A stretch of DNA of 8,364 nucleotides from Bacteroidales bacterium (GCA_028696755.1 JAQVGK010000129.1:1-8364); one strand, 5' to 3'. Counted from the stretch's first letter, positions 1-7,405 are shown. Numbers and translations: made by a program. Notes: generated by a model not told the origin, from the letters alone.

Positions 1-154
1 AAATATTTGTTTTAGAGAACGACATGTCGGCTCGACACAATTCTAATTGTTTCGCTCTCACCGCCTGAGCTGCCCGCCGTTTTGCCCGGCCCGCCCGCGG
101 AGCTTCGAATACTATTTTGTCGCATTTGTCCGGATATTTATGTCCCGTTTTCAT
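1..154 (-). CDS. Partial short open frame of unknown function in a GC-rich patch
   Basis: An ATG at 154 opens a frame of 51 codons that leaves the window at base 1 with no stop. The same frame stays open upstream to a TGA at 248-250. The peptide is rich in Ala, Arg and Lys in its middle third (motifs such as EAPRAGRAKRR and AVRAKQLELCR). Bases 61-107 are 37 of 47 G+C, far above the AT-rich neighbourhood, so codon use there (CGG, GCG, CCG) is unlike the other genes. I do not recognise a family. It could be a real small gene, the tail of a transferred or repeated element, or a structured non-coding stretch that happens to be open. The downstream part is missing, so its length cannot be judged. 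Confidence 0.3.
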   Translation of the reverse strand, partial: MKTGHKYPDKCDKIVFEAPRAGRAKRRAAQAVRAKQLELCRADMSFSKTNI

Positions 155-336
155 TTCGAGATTAAAATATACTGCAAGGTTTTTTAAATCATTTACTATT
201 TTTACTTGCACTAAATGGGTCAAAATATCAACAATTTTGCCATAGAATCAAGTGTTGTAAAGTTTTTCAGTAGTCCCTAATTACACATTAGTGTTTTATG
301 AAATAATATCTGACCTTTTAATATTTACAATTGGTA
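155..336. other. AT-rich non-coding stretch downstream of the DUF58 gene
   Basis: Together with 1-154 this makes 336 bases without a confident gene. It lies after the DUF58 stop and before the start of the partial minus-strand frame, so any promoter of that frame and any terminator of the six-gene run should be here. A 5-bp hairpin (CTAAT, 5-base loop, ATTAG at 277-291) is visible but has no T tract on either side. I see no tRNA, no convincing terminator and no clear Bacteroidota promoter. Confidence 0.4.
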
Positions 337-1662
337 TTATATTAACCCTCTTGCTTTTATTTCGAGATATTTGTTGATAGAATTTATGGTTAAATTTTCG
401 GGCTTGGTGAGAATTGAGAACACTCCACGCTTTTGCAGCTCTTTAACGATCTGACGTTTTTCGTAAGCGAATTTTTCGGCAATGGTTTGAATATAAATAT
501 CCTGAAGTTGCTCTGCTTCGGAATCGATATAAGTTTGCAATTCGGTATTCTCGAAAAACACAACCACGAGCACATGCTGCTTTGCAATTGCCAGAATATA
601 AGGCAACTGACGTTCCAATCCTTCGAGAGTTTCGAAATTTGTGTAGAGGAAAATAAGGCTTCGTTGTCTTATATTTTGCTTAATGCCTGAATAAAGCCTC
701 CCAAAATCCGACTCTTTGAAATCGGTTTTAATGTTATAAAGAGCTTCGATAATAAGATTCATCTGATTACTTCGGCGCTCGGCGGCCACCATATTCTCAA
801 TGTTTTTCGAGAAACAAAACAATCCCGCCTTATCGTTGTTCTTTGCTGCCACACTACTCATTACTAAAGCAGTATTTATCGAATAATCTAGCAAGCTAAG
901 TTCATTAAAAGGCATTTTCATCACCCTTCCTTTATCAATAACAGAATAAACCGGCTGAGCTTTTTCATCTTGGTATTTGTTCACCATTAACAGATTTCTC
1001 TTTGCAGTAGCGTTCCAGTTAATCGTTCTAATATCATCGCCAGGAACATATTCTTTTATCTGTTCAAACTCCATTGTATGCCCTATTCTGCGAACTTTTT
1101 TCAATCCCGATTCGTTTCGCCATGCCATTGCAATTAAATCATACTTTCGTAGCTGAATAAACGAAGGATAAACAGGCACCATAGCATCTTGCGAAAAAAT
1201 AAATCTTCGCGAAAGCAAACGAAGTGGTGTTTGAACATAAATGAGTAAGCGTCCGAAATGATACTCCCCTCTTTCTGTTGGTCTAAGCCAATATCTTAAT
1301 GCGAGTTCGGCGTTGGTTTCAATTTTTCGTAGAATTCCGAAATCACGCTTTTGAAACTGGAATGGAATTTCGTCAACAATATTTAGACGTAGATTCATCC
1401 CAAATTGATTTTTAATATGGATTTCAACGGGATTTTCGTCACCATTTGAGAGCTTCTCGGGAAGGACTCGCCTTGCAGTAATTTTTCGACCCGAGAAGAA
1501 TAAAAAAACAGAGTCGATTATCGTAAGCATCACTAATGTCATAAACAAAGCAACACTAACCAAATATAGTGGTTCAATGAAGAACGACATAATGAAAAAG
1601 AAAATCACTACACCAAGTGCAACAAAAAAAGCCAATTCGATATATAGGTTCTTTATCTTCAA
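337..1662 (-). CDS. DUF58 domain protein, MoxR partner
   Basis: The 441-residue protein has two N-terminal membrane segments (about residues 10-28 and 31-56), a beta-rich middle, and the DUF58 signature at about 194-234: GHTMEFEQIKEY, then PGDDIRTINW, then ATAKRNLLMVNKY. A von Willebrand A-like fold follows; its metal-site position reads VIDKGRVMKM (residues 241-250), so a classical DxSxS MIDAS is absent, as is common in this family. DUF58 proteins are usually encoded directly after a MoxR ATPase and are thought to be its adaptor or target. The start is TTG at 1662, which touches the MoxR stop TAG (1663-1665). That stop is in the same frame, so the gene cannot start further upstream; the next internal Met (residue 25) would destroy the first membrane segment. 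No Shine-Dalgarno is visible, so translation is probably coupled to MoxR. Stop is TAA. Family certain, cellular role unknown. Confidence 0.93.
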   Translation of the reverse strand: MKIKNLYIELAFFVALGVVIFFFIMSFFIEPLYLVSVALFMTLVMLTIIDSVFLFFSGRKITARRVLPEKLSNGDENPVEIHIKNQFGMNLRLNIVDEIPFQFQKRDFGILRKIETNAELALRYWLRPTERGEYHFGRLLIYVQTPLRLLSRRFIFSQDAMVPVYPSFIQLRKYDLIAMAWRNESGLKKVRRIGHTMEFEQIKEYVPGDDIRTINWNATAKRNLLMVNKYQDEKAQPVYSVIDKGRVMKMPFNELSLLDYSINTALVMSSVAAKNNDKAGLFCFSKNIENMVAAERRSNQMNLIIEALYNIKTDFKESDFGRLYSGIKQNIRQRSLIFLYTNFETLEGLERQLPYILAIAKQHVLVVVFFENTELQTYIDSEAEQLQDIYIQTIAEKFAYEKRQIVKELQKRGVFSILTKPENLTINSINKYLEIKARGLI

Positions 1663-2679
1663 CTATCGAGGAATTTCAATGTTTTCAATAATCTGATTTA
1701 TAATTTGCTCGGCTTTTATTCCTTCCATTTCGCGCTCAGGTGTAACAATTACTCTGTGTCGAAGCACGGGAACAGCAGCATTTTTAATATCTTCGGGAGT
1801 TACAAAATCGCGTCCCTGCATTGCTGCAAACGCTTTTGCCGCCATCATTACCGAAATCGATGCACGAGGCGAAGCTCCTAAGTACAGAAATGGATTTTCG
1901 CGTGTTCGTGTTACAATAGTCGCGATGTACGAAATTAGATTTTTCTCGATAAGTATTTCTTGAACTAATTTCTGATACTTTTTAATTTGAGCAGCTGTTA
2001 TAACAGGTTTAATCATCGCTACTTTGTCGGCATCCTTTCGTTCGTGATGAGTTTCAATGATTTTAACCTCTTCTTCCGGTTTTGGATAACCAACTTCTAT
2101 CTTAAAAAGAAATCTGTCGAGCTGCGCCTCGGGCAAACGGTATGTTCCCTCCTGCTCTATCGGATTTTGAGTTGCAAAAACCAAAAATGGGGATTCCATC
2201 TGATAAGTTTTACCATCAATTGTGATCTGTCTTTCTTCCATAACCTCGAAAAGAGCCGACTGGGTTTTAGCCGGTGAGCGGTTTATCTCATCAATAAGAA
2301 TGATATTCGAAAAAATTGGCCCGTATTTAAACTCAAACTCAGAAGTTTTAACATTGAAAATCGAAGTTCCAAGAATATCAGAAGGCATCAAATCTGGCGT
2401 AAACTGGATTCTACTAAATCCCACATCCATAGTTCGAGCTAAAAGTTTTGCAGTTATGGTTTTTGCAACACCCGGAACGCCTTCAATCAATGAATGACCG
2501 TTTGCGAGTATAGATGCAACCAGCAAATTAGTCATTCCATACTGACCAATAACTACTTGGTGAATTTCGCGACGAATAGCATTTACCGCTTCTTGCAGCT
2601 CGGAAAGGTCGATACGGTTTTTAAATTGTATGTTTTCCTGATTATCGGGATTTTGAATTATTTCGTTATTCTCTTCCAT
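1663..2679 (-). CDS. MoxR-family AAA+ ATPase
   Basis: The 338-residue protein is a complete MoxR ATPase of normal length. Visible motifs are Walker A GVPGVAKT (67-74, with the Ala before Lys that MoxR proteins often have), Walker B IILIDEIN (126-133), sensor 1 ATQNP (169-173), an arginine-finger region EAQLDRF (184-190) and sensor 2 GASPRAS (268-274) in the C-terminal lid. The first 25 or so residues are polar and acidic and probably disordered. It has no signal peptide or membrane segment, so it acts in the cytosol, probably as a hexamer using ATP to remodel or assemble partners. The ATG lies 17 bases after the DUF4350 stop, with only a weak A-rich leader (AGAAAAA). It is followed with no gap by the DUF58 gene, its usual partner. 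It is not the bat aerotolerance arrangement, because no VWA or BatA-E genes follow. Subfamily not assigned. Confidence 0.96.
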   Translation of the reverse strand: MEENNEIIQNPDNQENIQFKNRIDLSELQEAVNAIRREIHQVVIGQYGMTNLLVASILANGHSLIEGVPGVAKTITAKLLARTMDVGFSRIQFTPDLMPSDILGTSIFNVKTSEFEFKYGPIFSNIILIDEINRSPAKTQSALFEVMEERQITIDGKTYQMESPFLVFATQNPIEQEGTYRLPEAQLDRFLFKIEVGYPKPEEEVKIIETHHERKDADKVAMIKPVITAAQIKKYQKLVQEILIEKNLISYIATIVTRTRENPFLYLGASPRASISVMMAAKAFAAMQGRDFVTPEDIKNAAVPVLRHRVIVTPEREMEGIKAEQIINQIIENIEIPR

Positions 2680-2696
2680 AATTGTAATATGTTTTT

Positions 2697-3887
2697 CTAA
2701 TATGTTTTGCTGTTAAATTTATTTAATAACTCGTTAAGTTTTAACAAATAAATCTGATCAACCTGATTTGCACCATTAAGATAAACAATCAAATCTATAA
2801 GTCTGTCAACAGTTCGCCTATCAACACCCGACTTCTGATGAAGTTTATTTTTAAACTCATCATCAAGCACTGTAGTGTCAATCATATAATTTGTTCTAAT
2901 TTTTTCGAGGAAGTAGGTAATTTTCTTGGCGATAATATCTTTCGGATTTCCTTCACGAAGATAAAGTTGTCCTATTGTTCGAGCAAATTCTTCGGAAGTG
3001 TTTGTAAGTGGAGTAATCACAGGAACTATACGTTGTTTTCGTTTCGCTGTAAAAATTACAAAAAGAAGCAATCCAACAACACCTAGTCGCCAAGCAAAAG
3101 CCAGAGCGCGATTGCTAAGAATAAAGCGCAACGAACTTCTATTGTTTGCATAAGCATCTTCTTGCTTACAATCCCACAGAATAGTTTCGTTATCGAGAAA
3201 AGCAAAAACTTCGGCAGCATATCGGTTGTGATTATCCTTTAGCATGTGATAGTTTGTAAAAGCATAAGGTTGGGTATGCAGATAAAAACCTCCGGCACCG
3301 AAATTTACTCGTATAAAGTTTACATACTCAGAGGTATCAACATACATGTAGCCCAACGCCTGCGAAGTTGAGAACTCCCATTGTTTAAAAGCTGTATAAA
3401 CAAAGCCTATCCCAAACTGATAAGTTGACTTTAGATTTTCGTTATAAAATCCAAAAGTATGAACAGTATCGGAAAAATCTAAACTGTAATCAATCAAATC
3501 AATATAAACATCAAGAGTATCGAGCAAATATGGAGAAAATTCACTGCTCGAAATAAAAACTTTATTACCAGATCTCGCAAAATCTAAAAGTTCATCAATC
3601 GACTCAGTGTCGAGATACTGATAATCATTAATAAGTATATAGCTTGCGTTATCGTATCTTGCAGAGTAATACAGCTTTTCGAATGGTGTTACGTTAGCAT
3701 TTTCGACAGTGCATCTTGGAAAAAATGTTTTAAGCTCCGACTTAATAATGTATGTACCAAAAGGCTTTTTGTGAGTTTCGTCAAATGTTGGAGTCCAATC
3801 AACAGGTTCGGGAATGCTATTTTCGATTAAAAACATTATCAGCACCAAGCCTACAAAAATACCGATATAGAAATACATTCTTTTCAT
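2697..3887 (-). CDS. DUF4350 domain membrane protein
   Basis: Start is taken as ATG 3887, which overlaps the upstream TGA by one base (TGATG); a GTG one codon earlier (3890) is also possible. The 396-residue protein has an N-terminal membrane anchor (about 5-21), then the DUF4350 hallmark DWTPTFDETHKKPFGTY (30-46). This opens an extracytoplasmic domain with a glutamine-amidotransferase-like or GldG-like fold (ASYILINDYQYLD at 81-93 and GNKVFISSSEFSPY at 107-120). A second membrane segment lies at about 262-280. The cytoplasmic tail carries TNTSEEFARTIGQLYLREG (295-313), a conserved DUF4350 C-terminal motif, and a helical end. No catalytic residues are evident, so it is probably a binding or scaffold component. 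The tail could contact the MoxR/DUF58 machine (inference). Stop is TAG. Confidence 0.88.
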   Translation of the reverse strand: MKRMYFYIGIFVGLVLIMFLIENSIPEPVDWTPTFDETHKKPFGTYIIKSELKTFFPRCTVENANVTPFEKLYYSARYDNASYILINDYQYLDTESIDELLDFARSGNKVFISSSEFSPYLLDTLDVYIDLIDYSLDFSDTVHTFGFYNENLKSTYQFGIGFVYTAFKQWEFSTSQALGYMYVDTSEYVNFIRVNFGAGGFYLHTQPYAFTNYHMLKDNHNRYAAEVFAFLDNETILWDCKQEDAYANNRSSLRFILSNRALAFAWRLGVVGLLLFVIFTAKRKQRIVPVITPLTNTSEEFARTIGQLYLREGNPKDIIAKKITYFLEKIRTNYMIDTTVLDDEFKNKLHQKSGVDRRTVDRLIDLIVYLNGANQVDQIYLLKLNELLNKFNSKTY

Positions 3888-4612
3888 CACTTAATCGATT
3901 TGATAAATGTTAAAAATGTATTCTCGGCGTGCTCCCAAGCAGTGCTATTCAAATCGAATTCGCCGTACCAGCAATAGTTGTAAATGTAAGAAACGTAATT
4001 AAACTGTTCTTTTAGCTTTTCGTTCTGAATCTCGAAATAATAATCGGAATTTGTTTTCTCGGCATCCCAACTAATGATTGATTTCTCGCTAAGAATTTTT
4101 AATGACTTAAGATAATAATATCGAACCGCCAGATTAAAATTCTTATCTCGTACAGCATTTTTAATCAGTTCGTCAAAATTTGTTTCGAGAACATTTGTTT
4201 CAACGTCTGTAGCTTTGATTGCAGCACTATCGGGCTTTTTAGCAAACACCCAATAACCCTCGTTTTTCATCAATGCCCTAACAATGAAGAAAATCATTAA
4301 GCCAATAGCAACAAAAATCAGCACCTTGATTACGATCTCAACAATTTCGAAACTTCGTTGTGTTGCTTCAAAATTAAAAATCTTAGCAAGCATACGAGCC
4401 AACCACTGAATAAATCGTTGGAATATACTAGGCTTAAGCTCTTGTTCGTAAACAAATTCGTCTCCAGAGTATTTTTCTCTAAAATCGGGAGGCAAATAAT
4501 TTACGCTAACTTTTCTTACAGAATCGATGTTTAGCGTATCGCTCACATAAGCAACAGATCTGACAGGAATCAGAAAAAAAGAAACTAATATGATGAGAAA
4601 AAGTTTATTCAC
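3887..4612 (-). CDS. DUF4129 domain protein with signal peptide
   Basis: No ATG is available. The frame is open to TTG 4630, but GTG 4612 gives a clean signal peptide (MNKLFLIILVSFFLIPV, ending near residues 18-22) and overlaps the upstream stop by 8 bases, so I prefer it (241 residues); TTG 4630 would add six polar residues. A short extracytoplasmic part (to about 88) is followed by one membrane segment (about 93-114) and a cytoplasmic DUF4129 domain. Its hallmarks are AVRYYYLKSLKILSEKSIISW (162-182, with SW closing the motif), EKTNSDYYFEI (185-195) and CWYGEFDL (214-221). The domain looks helical and non-enzymatic. DUF4129 often occurs in or near transglutaminase-like and MoxR/DUF58 clusters. 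Its role here is probably structural or as an adaptor at the membrane. The end TGA overlaps the DUF4350 ATG, so coupled translation is likely. Confidence 0.86.
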   Translation of the reverse strand: MNKLFLIILVSFFLIPVRSVAYVSDTLNIDSVRKVSVNYLPPDFREKYSGDEFVYEQELKPSIFQRFIQWLARMLAKIFNFEATQRSFEIVEIVIKVLIFVAIGLMIFFIVRALMKNEGYWVFAKKPDSAAIKATDVETNVLETNFDELIKNAVRDKNFNLAVRYYYLKSLKILSEKSIISWDAEKTNSDYYFEIQNEKLKEQFNYVSYIYNYCWYGEFDLNSTAWEHAENTFLTFIKSIK

Positions 4613-5510
4613 CAAGTCCGATTTTATCAATTTCGGTCATACCCGATTTATTCTCCAATTCTTCTACAGAGCTGTAATAAACTATGCCATTCATTATTTG
4701 AATGAGCATTTGCAGGAAAATACTTACTATTTGTGTAATTGCTGTTGTAATAAGCATAATTATTACAAGTACAGTTGACCCTCCGTTTATCCCAACAGTA
4801 AAAGTAGCTGCACCCGAAATTATATTCATTAACATACTAAAACCAAAGCTAATAAAAGCAATGATAACGGTAAAGATTGTAACTGCTCCAACATTTTTCC
4901 AGAAATTTCTAAAAATCAATTTCCACGCATAATTAAAACTATCCCATAAGCCTTTCTCACCATCAATAAAAGCAAAAAGAGCCATGTTGTACCAAAGCAT
5001 CATAACTATAATGGGAATTATCCAACCGACAATAGTAATTATTAAAATAAGACTGATAACACCAACAGCAAAGTAAACCGGAATTGCTAAAAGAATTGAG
5101 AAGAAAAAGAATCCTAGCAGTTTCCCAAGATTTTCTTTAAATATAGAACCCATTATTTCTTTAAAAGTAAAATCTGTCCCTTTTTTGAGGTATAGGTTCA
5201 TATAAATTGGAGTATAGGCATACTGCACGAGAGCAAATACTGTAAAAACGAAAATAAAAATAATAATAGCTAATACAAAAACTAAAGGATTGCTCGTAAA
5301 ATAATTTTCGAAGGAACTAGCATACCCTCTTCCAAGTCCTTCGAGGTTAAAAACTGACTGTAGATAAAAATAATAGAATAAAATAACCAAAGCCATTGGG
5401 ACCGAGGCAATAATAAAGTAATTTTTAAAAAAGTGTCCTCCGTTTTCTTTAATAAAACCAAAGCTATCGCTGAAATAGTCGTTAAATGTTCTTCTTTTTA
5501 AAAGTTGCAT
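4605..5510 (-). CDS. Six-helix membrane protein of unknown family
   Basis: The 301-residue protein starts at ATG 5510, 28 bases after the SpoIIM-like stop, with an AT-rich leader and no Shine-Dalgarno. An amphipathic start (NDYFSDSFGFIKENGGHFFKN, split by residues 10-30) precedes about six hydrophobic segments: roughly 31-50, 75-98, 132-153, 155-177, 205-232 and 245-272. A short polar C-tail (281-301) follows. There are no recognisable catalytic or transport motifs. The internal GlyAsp-Glu-Lys region followed by LWDSFNYAWKLIFRNFWKN (188-206) resembles the soluble loops of DUF4013-like or GPDPase-membrane-domain-like proteins, but I am not sure of the family. Its place between SpoIIM-like and DUF4129 genes suggests a membrane part of the same complex. 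Its stop TAA lies inside the start region of the next gene. Confidence 0.85.
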   Translation of the reverse strand: MQLLKRRTFNDYFSDSFGFIKENGGHFFKNYFIIASVPMALVILFYYFYLQSVFNLEGLGRGYASSFENYFTSNPLVFVLAIIIFIFVFTVFALVQYAYTPIYMNLYLKKGTDFTFKEIMGSIFKENLGKLLGFFFFSILLAIPVYFAVGVISLILIITIVGWIIPIIVMMLWYNMALFAFIDGEKGLWDSFNYAWKLIFRNFWKNVGAVTIFTVIIAFISFGFSMLMNIISGAATFTVGINGGSTVLVIIMLITTAITQIVSIFLQMLIQIMNGIVYYSSVEELENKSGMTEIDKIGLGE

Positions 5511-5538
5511 ACTTTGAAAATTTATATTGTTAATATTC

Positions 5539-6564
5539 TTATTTTTTAATTCCTGCGATGTGCAATTTATTACCTGCGAGTTCGTATTTGAATTGTTCTT
5601 CGGCTTTGTTCATTTTGCGATAAACTAAAACCGGATAAACAAAATAATACATACTTATAATTCCGAGAGTTATCAGAATTATGGATACCGACAAAAAGTG
5701 AGGCATCACATTGCTGTATCGTGTAACATAACCTTCGAGAAATCCAGCAGCGATAGTAAATGGAAAAGTACTCACAAAAATTTTGAGAGATACTCTAACT
5801 CCTCGTTTTAAGGATTCGTATCTTGAATATGTTTTCGGGAAAAGTATTGATGCTCCAAGAATCAATCCTGCCATTGCTTCGATAACGATTGCAAAAATCT
5901 CCATAGAGCCATGAATCCAAATTCCACGAACACTTTCCCAAAAAACTCCGTAATCGTAAAACATATACTGGAAAGCACCAAGCATTATGCAATTCTGAAA
6001 TAGTATTACTATGGTACCAAAGCCACCTAAAATTCCGCCAGCATAACTTAAAATACCGACTCTTATATTATTAATAGTAATCGCAATATGCCCCCCCCAG
6101 TTGGAACCACTTTTATAAATAGCTACAGCATCACCGTTTTCGATATTTTGTATTGTAGTGTTTACATACTGGTCGCCAAGAATTAAACGAACAAAATCGG
6201 CATCATTCATCGCCGAAATTACGCCAATAAACACAAAAATAAAAAAGAATGCAAAGGAATAAATCATATAGCGCCGATATTCATAAACCAATAAAGGCAC
6301 TTCTGTTTTAAAAAATCGCACCAGACGATTTCCATCTTCCTTTTTTGTTTTGTATATCTTCTGAAAGGTCCTTGCTGCAAGGCTATTTATGTACAGAATT
6401 GTTTTACTGCCAGGGTAATAAGTTTGTGCATAAGCCAAATCATTCATTAGTTGAATGTATAGCTTAGACAACTCATCTGGATTAGTTTTGGAATTTCCGA
6501 AGATTTTTTTCTCAAAATCAATCCATTTTTGTTTATTTTGCTTTATGAATGCAGCTTCACGCAT
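5539..6564 (-). CDS. SpoIIM/DUF95-family integral membrane protein
   Basis: ATG 6564 gives MREAAFIKQNKQKWIDFEK, the usual N-terminus in Bacteroidota homologues; an in-frame TTG at 6597 would add 11 residues that intrude on the divergent RDD gene, so I reject it. The 341-residue protein has a helical cytosolic N-domain (1-95) and then membrane segments at about 99-117, 165-190, 222-242, 262-282 and 292-312. Family motifs are visible: NNIRVGILSYAGGILGGFGT (165-184), HGSMEIFAIVIEAMAGLILG (218-237) and the following PFTIAAGFLEGYVTRY region (268-283). The family is named after Bacillus SpoIIM, part of the SpoIIDMP septal complex, but such proteins are widespread in non-sporulating bacteria; nothing here indicates sporulation. 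A run of eight G in the coding sense (6091-6098) encodes part of SNWGGHI. First gene of the run. Confidence 0.93.
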   Translation of the reverse strand: MREAAFIKQNKQKWIDFEKKIFGNSKTNPDELSKLYIQLMNDLAYAQTYYPGSKTILYINSLAARTFQKIYKTKKEDGNRLVRFFKTEVPLLVYEYRRYMIYSFAFFFIFVFIGVISAMNDADFVRLILGDQYVNTTIQNIENGDAVAIYKSGSNWGGHIAITINNIRVGILSYAGGILGGFGTIVILFQNCIMLGAFQYMFYDYGVFWESVRGIWIHGSMEIFAIVIEAMAGLILGASILFPKTYSRYESLKRGVRVSLKIFVSTFPFTIAAGFLEGYVTRYSNVMPHFLSVSIILITLGIISMYYFVYPVLVYRKMNKAEEQFKYELAGNKLHIAGIKK

Positions 6565-6587
6565 ATTGACACGAAAATAAAATAAAA
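6565..6587. promoter_or_regulatory. 23-bp divergent start-to-start region
   Basis: The SpoIIM-like ATG (minus, 6564) and the RDD ATG (plus, 6588) are separated by only 23 bases, nearly all A or T on the plus-strand side of the RDD start. That A-rich leader fits the Shine-Dalgarno-independent initiation usual in Bacteroidota. There is no room for two complete promoters, so each promoter must lie in the 5' coding part of the opposite gene, and the two mRNAs should overlap or nearly overlap at their 5' ends. I see no match to the Bacteroidota -7 motif (TAnnTTTG) that I would trust. Confidence 0.5.
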
Positions 6588-7322
6588 ATGAGTACAATAC
6601 AAATAAATACTACACAAAATGTTAACATTGATTTTGAGCTTGCCGGATTAGGCGAAAGGTTTCTGGCATCGCTAATTGATTTGTTTGTGATTGGAAGTTA
6701 TATGTACATATACACATATGTTCTGGCTAAACTTGGAGTAAGCGCCGACAATATGGACTTTTGGTCGTACATGGCAATTCACAGCGCACTAGGATTACCA
6801 GCTTACACATATTCGTTGTGGACAGAGATGTTCTTTAACGGTCAAACTCCCGGAAAAATGATTTTAAAAACCAAAGTTGTAAAAGTTGATGGATACACCG
6901 CCTCGTTTGCCGATTATTTTATTAGATGGATTTTGAGGCTTGTTGATATATGGCTTGGTTTTGCTTCGATAGGTTCAATTTTTATTATGGCATCAAAACA
7001 TAACCGTCGTATTGGCGATCTTGCCTCGGGATGTGCCGTAATTAGTATTAAAAATAAACACAAAATCAACGCCTCAATTCTGGATGTTGAAGAAACTAAT
7101 TACAAAGTTACATACCCATCAGTAATCAACCTGTCGGATAAAGATATGCAGATTATCAAAGATTTGTACGAGACTGCAGTTAAATCGAGAGACTTGGATA
7201 TGCTTGCAAAACTTAGAGTAAAAGTAGAAACCGTAACAAAAACCTCGTCATCGGGCAAAACCGATTTAGAATATCTTAAGATTATCATTAGAGATTATGT
7301 TTTTATTACGAGGGAAATGTAG
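6588..7322 (+). CDS. RDD-family membrane protein
   Basis: The 244-residue protein starts at ATG 6588 behind an A-rich leader. The RDD domain covers about residues 12-155. Its name-giving residues are in GERFLASLIDL (22-32: Arg24, Asp31) and in RWILRLVDIWLG (113-124, Asp120). GQTPGKMILKTKVVKVDG (85-102) and SKHNRRIGDLASGCAVI (136-152) are the other family hallmarks. Three hydrophobic segments are visible (about 27-50, 61-80 and 115-135). A C-terminal soluble part (160-244) is charged and helical, and is longer than in minimal RDD proteins. RDD proteins have been linked to transport or membrane stress in some bacteria, but no general function is known. It is divergent to the SpoIIM/MoxR run, so it probably belongs to the same system. 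Stop is TAG. Confidence 0.94.
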   Translation: MSTIQINTTQNVNIDFELAGLGERFLASLIDLFVIGSYMYIYTYVLAKLGVSADNMDFWSYMAIHSALGLPAYTYSLWTEMFFNGQTPGKMILKTKVVKVDGYTASFADYFIRWILRLVDIWLGFASIGSIFIMASKHNRRIGDLASGCAVISIKNKHKINASILDVEETNYKVTYPSVINLSDKDMQIIKDLYETAVKSRDLDMLAKLRVKVETVTKTSSSGKTDLEYLKIIIRDYVFITREM

Positions 7323-7335
7323 GTCTGGTGAAAGA

Positions 7336-7363
7336 GTAAGCGGTAAGCGGTGGTCGGTGTGTC
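7336..7363 (+). repeat. CGGTA-type block, copy 1
   Basis: This 28-base block begins GTAAGCGGTAAGCGG and ends TCGGTGTGTC. It matches copy 3 at 23 of 28 positions without gaps. Its CGGTAAGCGGT (7341-7351) is the exact reverse complement of 7593-7603 in the TACCG array, so the two could pair in RNA or single-stranded DNA. Confidence 0.75.
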
Positions 7364-7398
7364 AGTATTTGCAAGGGTTGAGGATACTGCTTTTTTTT
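7363..7398 (+). terminator. Possible intrinsic terminator of the RDD gene
   Basis: CAGTAT (7363-7368) can pair with ATACTG (7384-7389), with two possible G-U pairs inside, and is followed after one C by eight T (7391-7398). It starts 41 bases after the RDD stop. The stem is short and AT-rich and the loop is long, so this is a weak candidate. Confidence 0.35.
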
Positions 7399-7405
7399 GT
7401 AGGCG

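Larger units (their letters stand above)
337..6564 (-). other. Probable six-gene operon: SpoIIM-like, membrane protein, DUF4129, DUF4350, MoxR, DUF58
   Basis: Six genes lie on the minus strand with junctions of 28 bases (SpoIIM-like to six-helix protein), an 8-base overlap (to DUF4129 if GTG 4612 is the start), a 1-base TGATG overlap (to DUF4350), 17 bases (to MoxR) and 0 bases (to DUF58). No gap could hold a terminator plus promoter, so co-transcription is the simplest reading. Linkage of MoxR ATPases with DUF58 proteins is well known across bacteria; DUF4129, DUF4350, SpoIIM-like and RDD proteins recur beside them in Bacteroidota. A joint envelope-linked function is inferred. Confidence 0.75.

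Noticed and set aside
277..291. Terminator after the DUF58 gene
   Set aside because: The stem is only 5 AT-rich base pairs and no T tract follows on the minus strand.
1987..2497. Plus-strand open frames opposite MoxR
   Set aside because: They are antisense shadows of a gene with intact, conserved AAA+ motifs.
337..2679. bat (aerotolerance) operon
   Set aside because: MoxR and DUF58 are present, but no VWA, BatA-E or TPR genes follow; the partners are DUF4350, DUF4129 and SpoIIM-like proteins.
5539..6564. Evidence for sporulation
   Set aside because: The SpoIIM/DUF95 family is widespread in non-sporulating bacteria and no other sporulation gene is nearby.
6565..6597. Longer SpoIIM-like protein starting at TTG 6597
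   Set aside because: It would overlap the RDD start, and ATG 6564 gives the N-terminus expected for Bacteroidota homologues.
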